Assembly: GCA_903953985.1 (NCBI GenBank) | Contig: CAJBLW010000226.1 | Span: 1 to 5,814, forward strand | From: an uncultured Burkholderiales bacterium | GTDB lineage: Bacteria; Pseudomonadota; Gammaproteobacteria; Burkholderiales; Burkholderiaceae_C | Length of the DNA: 5,814 nucleotides | Direction: 5' to 3' | Part shown: one piece after another, positions 1-5,679 of the stretch | Layout: each line of letters opens with the position of its first letter | Numbering within the stretch: the stretch's first letter is position 1 | The notes under the pieces: model-generated | What the model was told of the DNA's origin: nothing | Databases searched by the model: none | Seen by the model: only the letters and a program-made list of their open reading frames with translations | Made by a program: the position numbers and the translations under genes

Positions 1-1143
1 TACCTGCTGGGCAGCCATGCGGCGCGCTCGCCAGTGGATGTGCCCAGCGAGCGCAAATGGTTCTTGCTTTATGCGCCGGTGAGTTTGGTGTACCGACTGA
101 TCGTGTCGTATGCCATCGTGCTGTTTGTGATGGACATGTGGATGGGCCTGGGCCTGTTGATGCTGGTTCTCACGCTTTACATGCTGCTTTGGGCGCCGGC
201 CTGGAAGGGGCTCAAGCATCTGTTCGGCTCGCAGGTGCAGGCCCACCGCTGGCGCGCTTGGGGCGGGGCGGGTGGCTTGTTGGGGGCCATGGCGCTGTTG
301 GTGTTTGCCGTGTCTTGGCCGCACTCCATCACGGCCCAGGGCGTGGTGCAAATGAGCCGTTTTTCGGGCTTGTATGCGCCGCTCGATGGGCGCTTGCAGC
401 GCGCCGTGCTCGGTCAAGGCCAGACTGTGGCGGCGGGCACCCCGCTGATGTGGTTTGACGATACGACGCTCAAGCTGGACATGGAGCAGACCCTGCGCGA
501 GCGAGATGAGCTGCTGGCCATGGAGCGTGCGTCACTCACGCGCCAGTCAGTGGACTTGCAGCCCTTGGTCGAGCAGCGTCTGGCCAAGGAGCAGCGGCTG
601 CTTGAACTCAAAAGCAGGCTTGACAAAGCCGTGCTGCGCGCCCCGCACGAGGGCCGCTATGTGGCGCTCGATGGGGCAGAGCGCCAAGGCGCTTGGCTGG
701 GCCAGGGCACCGAGGTCGGCCATGTGTTGGACCCCTCCCAAGGTTTTCAATTTGTGGCCGTGGTCTCACAAGAGTCCGCCCGCGAGTTGTTTGCCTCGCC
801 CGTGGGCGAGATCAATTTGCGCGTGCTGGGGCAGGCCGATCGTTTGATTGAGGTCGAACGCGTGGTGCTGTTGCCCTACCAGCTCGACCGCCTGCCCTCG
901 GCCGCGCTGGGTTGGCTGGGCGGTGGCGACTTGGCGGTGTCCAACCAAGACGCCAAGGGCGAAAAAGCCGCCGAAGAGTTTTTTGAAGTGCGCCTGACCC
1001 TCAAGCCCGACTCCGCGGCCGATGTGGTGCTGGCCCACGGCATGCGCGGCCTGCTGCGCCTGACGCTGCCGCCACGCTCTTTGTATGACCGCATTGACGA
1101 GTCGCTGCGTCAGCTGGTGCAAAAGCGCTATCGACTGGGATGA
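1..1143 (+). CDS. M50-peptidase-type membrane protein with HlyD-like periplasmic adaptor domain (5' end missing)
   Basis: The reading frame is open from the first base to the TGA at 1141-1143, giving 380 visible residues; the GTG at 34 is internal, so the gene begins upstream. Visible residues 21-66 form two or more hydrophobic helices, and a third lies near 86-106. A lipoyl-like half-motif follows at about 122-150 (APLDG ... GQGQTVAAG), then a charged coiled-coil hairpin at about 157-208 and a second half-motif at 211-243 (LRAPHEGRY ... LGQGTEVG), then a beta-rich adaptor region. This order, membrane helices after a PSERKW-type linker and then a split lipoyl domain, is what I know from bacterial 'peptidase M50 / HlyD' proteins that serve as site-2-protease-like export components. 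The zinc site (HExxH) would lie upstream and cannot be checked, so catalytic activity is unproven. The SecA-like gene follows 7 bp downstream. An adaptor-only HlyD protein with extra helices is the alternative. Confidence 0.85.
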   Translation, partial: YLLGSHAARSPVDVPSERKWFLLYAPVSLVYRLIVSYAIVLFVMDMWMGLGLLMLVLTLYMLLWAPAWKGLKHLFGSQVQAHRWRAWGGAGGLLGAMALLVFAVSWPHSITAQGVVQMSRFSGLYAPLDGRLQRAVLGQGQTVAAGTPLMWFDDTTLKLDMEQTLRERDELLAMERASLTRQSVDLQPLVEQRLAKEQRLLELKSRLDKAVLRAPHEGRYVALDGAERQGAWLGQGTEVGHVLDPSQGFQFVAVVSQESARELFASPVGEINLRVLGQADRLIEVERVVLLPYQLDRLPSAALGWLGGGDLAVSNQDAKGEKAAEEFFEVRLTLKPDSAADVVLAHGMRGLLRLTLPPRSLYDRIDESLRQLVQKRYRLG

Positions 1144-1150
1144 GCTTGGC

Positions 1151-3148
1151 ATGAATCCAGAAGATGGTCTTCGCCGAGAAGCATGGCACCCGCCCCGGGG
1201 AATGTTGGCCGAGCGGGCTTGGCTGCCCATTTGGCGCGAGCGTTTTCGGCGACTGAGCGGTGCGGCCAGCCAGCAAACCGAGGCCGATGTGCAGCGCGTC
1301 AAGCGCAGCGCCGAGCAAGCGCAAGGCCTGTCAGAGCTGGCGCTGCCAGAAGCGCTCAAGCAACTGTCGCAGCGCCTGCGCTTTGCGGGCCCTCTCGTTC
1401 CCGAGGCTGGACCTGAAAGGCGTGCATGGTTTGAGCTGCGCGCCCAACTGCTGGGACTGTGGTGCGCCAGTGCTCAGCGGGTGCTGGGTCTGAAAGCCCA
1501 TGACACGCAAATTCGCGCCGCATTGGAAATGCACAACGGCCACCTGGTGCAACTGGCCCCCGGGGAGGGCAAAACCTTGGCCATTGGTCTCACGGCGGCA
1601 CTTTATGCCAGCGCTGGCCGACCCTGCCATGTGATCACCTCCAACGACTACCTGGCCGCGCGTGACGCCGAGTTGATGGCCCCGCTCTTGGCCCTGGCCG
1701 GCTGGCGGGCGGTGGCTGTGACCAGTGACACCCCGCCCGAGGCCCTGGCCGCAGGCTATGCCGCCGAGGTGGTGTACGCCACCGGTAAGCAATTGCTGGC
1801 CGATCACCTGCGCGACGATTTGCTGCTAGGCGGCGCCAAAGACCCCATGGGCCGGCGCTTGTGGGAGATGAAGCGCAGCGGCCAGCAGTCGCGCCCGGTC
1901 GGGCGCGGGCTGTGGGTGGCGATTGTGGACGAGGCCGACAGCGTGCTGATTGACGAGGCCACCACACCGCTCATCATTTCGTCGGCCGACGACAACCCCA
2001 TGCTGGTCGAGGCTGTGCTGGCGGGCAAGAAGATTTTTGAGAACCTGCAGGCCGATGTGGACTACGTGGTCAAGACCGAGCCCGTGACCGATATACGCTA
2101 CACCGAGGCGGGCAAAAAGCGCATTGATGACATGGCCTTCATGTTGCCGCCGTTCTGGCGATTTCCTGAGCGATCGCAAGGCATGGTGTCGCTGTCCATC
2201 ATGGCCAAGTATGTGTATTTGCGCGACCGCCACTACCTCGTTGACGAAGACGGCAAGGTGGTCATCATCGATGAGAAAAGCGGCCGCGTCATGGCCGGGC
2301 GCTCCTGGAGCCACGGCATCCACCAGGCCATTGAGGCCATGGAGGGGCTGGAGCTGAGCAGCCCGCCCAAAACATCGGCGCGCATGACTTTCCAGGTTTT
2401 CTTCAACCGCTACCACCGTCTGTGTGGCGCCAGCGGCACCTTGCAAGGCATTCATGGTGAACTGCGCCAGACCTATGGCGTGGAGGTGGTGGCGGTGGCC
2501 CCGCGTGTGCCCAGCCGTTTGCGCATTGCGCCTTGGCGTCCTTTTGCCAAACCTGAGCAGCGCATGCAGGTCTTGATCGACGAATTGCTGGCTTGCAACG
2601 AGCGGGGTCTGCCGGTGCTGGTGGGCACACGCAAATTGGCCGACACCGAGCGCCTGGCGCAGGTGCTGGCTTTGCGCCATGTGCCTCACCAGGTGCTCAA
2701 TGCCAAGCACCATGCTGAGGAGGCGCGCATTGTCGAGCGCGCTGGCCAGTGGGGCGCGGTGACGGTGTCGACCAATATGGCTGGGCGTGGTACCGACATC
2801 ATGGTGCCGCCTGAGGTGGCGGCTCAAGGCGGCTTGCAGGTGTTGATGTTCGAGCCCCACGAGGCCAGCCGCATCGAGTGGCAGCTCTATGGCCGCTCGG
2901 GTCGGCAGGGTGCGCCCGGTGCTGCCGTCGGCTTTGTGTGCCTTTATGACGAGCTGTTGGTGCAGGGCCTGGGCAAGCTTTATGTGCGCTTGGTGCCTGT
3001 GCTCACACCGCTCTTGCTCAACCGCTGGGTGCTGCCCCGCTTGGTGTGGTGTGCCCAAATCATCACACAGTCGAAGGCGGCCTCTCAGCGCAAGCGCTTG
3101 GCTGAGCGAGAGCGTAAAACCGCCAGCCAGCTGTCCTTTTCTGAATAA
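1151..3148 (+). CDS. SecA-like preprotein translocase ATPase, short form lacking the C-terminal scaffold
   Basis: This 665-residue protein carries the SecA motor core. Walker A is APGEGKT (136-142). Walker B is VDEAD (259-263), followed by LIDEATTPLIIS. The conserved block with VIIDEKSGRVMAGRSWSHG lies at 371-389, GASGTL is at 426-431, TNMAGRGTDI at 541-550 and the arginine-finger stretch GRSGRQG at 581-587. A moderately short preprotein-crosslinking region fits between 280 and 355. Only about 78 residues follow the last motif, whereas E. coli SecA (901 aa) has over 300 there; the helical wing, most of the helical scaffold and the Cys/His zinc tail are absent. About 135 residues precede Walker A, more than in E. 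coli. I chose the ATG at 1151, 7 bp after the upstream stop; an in-frame ATG at 1085 would add 22 unconvincing residues inside the upstream gene. It is an accessory SecA, probably dedicated to the neighbouring membrane protein (inferred), not the housekeeping secA. Confidence 0.93.
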   Translation: MNPEDGLRREAWHPPRGMLAERAWLPIWRERFRRLSGAASQQTEADVQRVKRSAEQAQGLSELALPEALKQLSQRLRFAGPLVPEAGPERRAWFELRAQLLGLWCASAQRVLGLKAHDTQIRAALEMHNGHLVQLAPGEGKTLAIGLTAALYASAGRPCHVITSNDYLAARDAELMAPLLALAGWRAVAVTSDTPPEALAAGYAAEVVYATGKQLLADHLRDDLLLGGAKDPMGRRLWEMKRSGQQSRPVGRGLWVAIVDEADSVLIDEATTPLIISSADDNPMLVEAVLAGKKIFENLQADVDYVVKTEPVTDIRYTEAGKKRIDDMAFMLPPFWRFPERSQGMVSLSIMAKYVYLRDRHYLVDEDGKVVIIDEKSGRVMAGRSWSHGIHQAIEAMEGLELSSPPKTSARMTFQVFFNRYHRLCGASGTLQGIHGELRQTYGVEVVAVAPRVPSRLRIAPWRPFAKPEQRMQVLIDELLACNERGLPVLVGTRKLADTERLAQVLALRHVPHQVLNAKHHAEEARIVERAGQWGAVTVSTNMAGRGTDIMVPPEVAAQGGLQVLMFEPHEASRIEWQLYGRSGRQGAPGAAVGFVCLYDELLVQGLGKLYVRLVPVLTPLLLNRWVLPRLVWCAQIITQSKAASQRKRLAERERKTASQLSFSE

Positions 3149-3169
3149 CCCTAACCCCGAAAATCCATC

Positions 3170-3421
3170 ATGCCGCTCATCAAAATCAACGGTCTGGCCT
3201 ACGAGTTCGACACACTGGATGAAGAAGCCAAGGGCCACCTGCGATACCTGGCCTTCATAGACGCTGAGCTCGAGCAATTGGCCCTGCGCATGAACGTGAT
3301 GAAAATTTCGCGCGACCAGATTGGCCAGCGTCTGGACTCGGCCTTGCTGCGCCAAAGCGTGTCCCAGTCGCCGCCTGAGTTGGCGCAAAAACCTCAGCCT
3401 GCACCGAACGGTGCCGAATGA
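3170..3421 (+). CDS. DUF6447-family small protein
   Basis: The product has 83 residues. It opens with a short beta-hairpin-like stretch (PLIKINGLAYEFDTL, 2-16), continues as a probable long amphipathic helix (about 17-60, with the core HLRYLAFIDAELEQLALRM) and ends in a Pro/Gln-rich, probably disordered tail (66-83). I recognise the pattern 'I.I.G..Y..D.L..EAK..L..L.F.DAEL..L' as DUF6447, whose function I do not know. There is no signal peptide or membrane segment, so it is probably cytoplasmic. It lies 21 bp after the SecA-like gene, and its stop overlaps the next start as ATGA (3418-3421), which suggests coupled translation. No Shine-Dalgarno sequence is visible before its ATG. It could be a small partner of the SecA-like motor or adaptor; that is inferred from position only. 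Confidence 0.85.
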   Translation: MPLIKINGLAYEFDTLDEEAKGHLRYLAFIDAELEQLALRMNVMKISRDQIGQRLDSALLRQSVSQSPPELAQKPQPAPNGAE

Positions 3422-4239
3422 GCGAGGCTTTTGAGACCACCGTCGCCCCTGACATGCCTCAGGTACGCGACTGGCTGGCCCGATTGCGTCTGCAAAAAGG
3501 CCTGGATGACGCCCGCCAAGCGCTGCACATGCTGCGACTGCGCCACCCCGGTCATGCGGGCGTGCAAGAGCTGCTGGACTGGCATGACCCGCAGTGGTGG
3601 CAGCCGCTGGAGTTTGGCGGCATTCGGTTGGAGCGGCGCACGCCTGAGCACTTTGAGTTTGTTTGGTCGGTGGTGCTCAACAAAGCGTTTGCAGCCAAGC
3701 TCAAACACATCCCCGAACATCTCACGGCCCGTGACCTGCTGCACATCTTGACCCAGGACCACACCGCCTTGCTGCCCGACAGCCGCAGCATTCAGTGGGT
3801 GGTGTTCAAGGGCGATCAGCCCATAGGCCTGGCCATGTTTGTGAACATCAATTTTCGCAACCGAACGGCCGAGCAGATCATGGGTCTGTTGCCCGGACAC
3901 GATATTTCTGTGCTGGTGGGCGACGTCTACTGCGCCACCTTGATGTTTGCCTTCCATTGCCTGGGCTTGAACAAGGCAGTGGGCCTGATTTACGGCAGCA
4001 ACCAAGAGGTGGCCGAGCAGCAAGAACGGTTGGGCTTTGAGCGCGAGGGCTTGCTGCGCCAGGCGGTTTGGAACGATGCGCAGCAAAGCTATGAGGATCT
4101 GTTGCAAATTGCGCTCACGCGAGAGAAATTTGAGCACAACCGGGTGTTGCAAGGCATACGCCGGCGCCGGCCACACGATGCTCTGTTTGAGCGCCAGCGC
4201 GAGTGGCCGCGCTACCCGCTCAGCTCAGGGCCGGGATGA
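3418..4239 (+). CDS. GNAT-like N-acetyltransferase with an N-terminal helical extension
   Basis: The product has 273 residues. Residues 13-60 are helical and TPR-like (LARLRLQKGLDDARQALHML). The acetyltransferase-like domain follows, about 68-236. The strand WVVFKGDQPIGLAMF (127-141) and the block LGLNKAVGLIYGSN (182-195) followed by QERLGFEREGLLRQAVW (202-218) match the RimJ/RimL type, in which 'N..a...yeklGF..EG..R' is characteristic. The acetyl-CoA pyrophosphate loop is unusual: where Q/RxxGxG/A is expected the protein reads VLVGDVYCATL (165-175). The last 35 residues are Arg-rich and basic. GNAT enzymes transfer acetyl from acetyl-CoA to amines; no substrate can be read from this sequence. 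The ATG at 3418 overlaps the preceding stop by 4 bp, marking it as part of the operon. Its 3' end overlaps the convergent hydroxylase gene by 20 bp. The fold call is fairly secure; catalytic activity is less so. Confidence 0.8.
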   Translation: MSEAFETTVAPDMPQVRDWLARLRLQKGLDDARQALHMLRLRHPGHAGVQELLDWHDPQWWQPLEFGGIRLERRTPEHFEFVWSVVLNKAFAAKLKHIPEHLTARDLLHILTQDHTALLPDSRSIQWVVFKGDQPIGLAMFVNINFRNRTAEQIMGLLPGHDISVLVGDVYCATLMFAFHCLGLNKAVGLIYGSNQEVAEQQERLGFEREGLLRQAVWNDAQQSYEDLLQIALTREKFEHNRVLQGIRRRRPHDALFERQREWPRYPLSSGPG

Positions 4240-4843
4240 AGGGTTTGAGGTAGTTCAAACTGAGATCGTAAGACAAGATGATGCGCTCGTGCGTGCCTTC
4301 ATGGACAACGCTGTGCAGGTGTGCTCCGCCGTCTTTGAAGGCCAACAACTGACCGGTTTTCCAGGTCCGCGTGACCGGCCCCACAGTGATGCGGCAGCCC
4401 GGGTCTTCCGCCAGGCACAGGTGAATGCGCAGGTAATCCGGTGTCCAGCCCCGGTGCGGGTTGATCACCGAGCCGGGGATCAAGCGGCTGACAAATACAT
4501 TGCGCAAATGCCCCTCGCTCTCTAGCGGTGCGATGGTGCTCGAGCTCACCGGCAGTTTGCTGCGGAACATGGCCACCAGCGGGGCGATGTTGATGGCCAG
4601 TTGGTCCTTGGACATCTCGATGTGCTCGCCCTGGAACACAGACAGGGGAAACGCGTCCCAAGTGTTGTTGTACAGGTTGGCGTACTTGGGGTAGGGCATG
4701 AAGGGCCGAAACTGCGGGATGAAGTTCAGCACTTCTTCACGTATGTCGGCCGCCTTGGCCAGCACATCCAGCGCCCAAGGCACTTGGTGCAATAAGTGGT
4801 CCCAAAACGAGGGCTCTTCGGTGGGGATGATTTGGTTGTTCAT
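4220..4843 (-). CDS. Aspartyl/asparaginyl beta-hydroxylase-family oxygenase
   Basis: The product has 207 residues, counted from the ATG at 4843. A TTG at 4852 would add three residues; neither start has a visible Shine-Dalgarno sequence. The C-terminal half fits the AspH family (PF05118), non-haem Fe(II)/2-oxoglutarate enzymes that hydroxylate Asp or Asn. INPHRGWTPDYLRIHLCL (127-144) has the first iron-ligand His (H130) with Gly two residues on, as in AspH, where an acidic ligand is missing. TWKTGQLLAFKDGGAHLHSV (160-179) offers the second His (H175 or H177). HEGTHERIILSYDL follows, with R187 placed to bind 2-oxoglutarate. The N-terminal half (YNNTWDAFPLSVF, 58-70) also resembles family members. 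There is no signal peptide, so it probably acts in the cytoplasm. It is downstream of a second oxygenase gene with a 27-bp gap and converges on the export operon; it may modify the exported substrate (inference). Confidence 0.88.
   Translation of the reverse strand: MNNQIIPTEEPSFWDHLLHQVPWALDVLAKAADIREEVLNFIPQFRPFMPYPKYANLYNNTWDAFPLSVFQGEHIEMSKDQLAINIAPLVAMFRSKLPVSSSTIAPLESEGHLRNVFVSRLIPGSVINPHRGWTPDYLRIHLCLAEDPGCRITVGPVTRTWKTGQLLAFKDGGAHLHSVVHEGTHERIILSYDLSLNYLKPFIPALS
4243..4260. repeat. Small hairpin at the convergent gene junction
   Basis: GTTTGA (4243-4248) and TCAAAC (4255-4260) are perfect inverted arms around a 6-base loop, 4 bases after the stop of the acetyltransferase gene and inside the 3' end of the minus-strand hydroxylase gene. 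No T-run follows on either strand, so a classical intrinsic terminator is not supported. It could mark or stabilise the 3' end of the plus-strand transcript, or be chance. Confidence 0.25.
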
Positions 4844-4870
4844 GGTGTTCAAAGATTCAGCGCAAATGCG

Positions 4871-5539
4871 TCACCAGTAAATACCCCAGGCCCCGCGCTG
4901 CAAGAGCGCGTGGCACTGCAGCATGATGCGCGGCACCGGCTCGCTGCTAGGGTGCAGCACTGCCTGGTGCGGCACTAAGCCACTGTGCAGCATCATCTGC
5001 CCGAGCTGGTAGGGGTGAAACACAGGCTCCGGCGCCGGCCACAAGTTCAAGCCTGCGCCTGCGGGCATGGACACGGGCAGGGTCAGCGTGAGCACCTGGC
5101 CCGGGTCGGGTTGGGCCAAGCCAAAGACCTGCTTGAACTGCAGGTCCACATGCCTGCTGGCCACCGCTTGTGCAAACACGGGGTGCGGCATGTGGATGTG
5201 AAAGCCGGGCAAGGCCGCCTGCTCGCCGACACAGGCAGCAGGCTGACCCGTCCACTGCGCCAACACCTCGCAGCAGCGCTCAAGCAATGGGGCAAAGTGG
5301 GTGTGCAGCAGACGGTTGTTTTCTTGGCGCAGCAGCTTGTGGTGGTAGGCCTGTTGGCCACCCAGCAGTGGGTCGCCCTTGACCGCATCCAGGTAGGCCG
5401 CCAGGCCCAAGGTGTAAAAGGGCAGTTGCGCATCCCGCCGAGTCCAGTGCGGCCGCAACGCCAACACCTGTGCCGTCCAAAAAGCGCACTCCTCAGCATT
5501 GAGCGCGGGCAAGTCGGTCAGCAGGGGGGCTGTGTTCAT
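4871..5539 (-). CDS. Putative 2-oxoglutarate/Fe(II)-dependent oxygenase
   Basis: The product has 222 residues, counted from the ATG at 5539; a TTG at 5566 would add nine Pro-rich residues and is less likely. The N-terminal 100 residues are probably helical. From 110 on it reads like a double-stranded beta-helix oxygenase: PGFHIH (111-116), HVDLQ (130-134) as a HxD iron site, LTLPVSMPAGAGLNLW (152-167), then PYQLGQMMLHSGLVPHQAVL (176-195) with distal His H191 (H185 is the alternative), and R204 in RIMLQCHALL, the usual spacing for the 2-oxoglutarate-binding Arg. It ends in a Trp/Tyr-rich WGIYW. There is no signal peptide. I recall similar uncharacterised proteins ending in 'RITLQGH...W.lYW' but cannot name the family or the substrate. 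It lies 27 bp upstream of the AspH-type gene on the same strand, so the two are probably co-transcribed. The 136 bp before its start hold no convincing promoter. Confidence 0.72.
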   Translation of the reverse strand: MNTAPLLTDLPALNAEECAFWTAQVLALRPHWTRRDAQLPFYTLGLAAYLDAVKGDPLLGGQQAYHHKLLRQENNRLLHTHFAPLLERCCEVLAQWTGQPAACVGEQAALPGFHIHMPHPVFAQAVASRHVDLQFKQVFGLAQPDPGQVLTLTLPVSMPAGAGLNLWPAPEPVFHPYQLGQMMLHSGLVPHQAVLHPSSEPVPRIMLQCHALLQRGAWGIYW

Positions 5540-5590
5540 GGGGCAGGGCGGGTGAGTGCGGAACAAGGGGTTATTGTCAACGCGGCACTC

Positions 5591-5626
5591 CTTGCCGGAT
5601 TAAGCCTGGTGCAGTGTGGCGGCAAG
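5591..5626. repeat. Inverted repeat in the intergenic region
   Basis: CTTGCCG (5591-5597) and CGGCAAG (5620-5626) are perfect 7-base inverted arms separated by 22 bases. They lie between the minus-strand oxygenase start and the fragment of the gene to its right. No T-run follows on either strand. The site could be an operator-like dyad, a weak 3'-end hairpin for the minus-strand gene on the right, or chance. Confidence 0.3.
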
Positions 5627-5679
5627 ATCACCTTACCCCGCTCCATCACCAGATACTGGTCGGCCAGCTGGTGGATCAC
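5626..5679 (-). pseudogene. Possible remnant of an ABC-transporter ATPase C-terminus (UrtE/LivF-like)
   Basis: One minus-strand frame encodes VIHQLADQYLVMERGKVI. This resembles the end of branched-chain amino acid or urea ABC-transporter ATPases (LivF/UrtE), where 'aLADqYlVm.rG.iv' is characteristic. Nothing ABC-like precedes it in the frame, and after it the frame runs on as low-quality sequence to a stop that overlaps the oxygenase ATG. I read it as a short decayed fragment overlapping the stop codon of the neighbouring frame. At about 17 residues it could still be a coincidence. Confidence 0.3.

Noticed and set aside
34..1143. GTG at 34 as the start of the first gene
   Set aside because: The frame is open to base 1, and the residues before it belong to the same conserved linker (SHAARSPVDVPSERKW), so the true start is upstream.
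1085..1150. Upstream ATG for the SecA-like gene
   Set aside because: It lies 59 bp inside the preceding gene, and the 22 added residues look like out-of-frame translation of that gene; the ATG at 1151 follows the stop closely.
1826..3388. 520-residue open frame on the minus strand opposite the SecA-like gene
   Set aside because: It is His/Gln-rich with no recognisable domain, and it lies opposite a gene with unmistakable SecA motifs; long antisense frames are common in high-GC genes.
4861..4870. CGCA-AA-TGCG palindrome in the gap between the two oxygenase genes
   Set aside because: Four-base arms are expected by chance at this base composition, and it has no repeat elsewhere that I can see.
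5552..5580. TTGACA (5580-5575, minus strand) as a -35 promoter box for the oxygenase genes
   Set aside because: At 16-18 bases spacing the sequence is ACTCAC-like with no resemblance to TATAAT, so the box alone is not enough.
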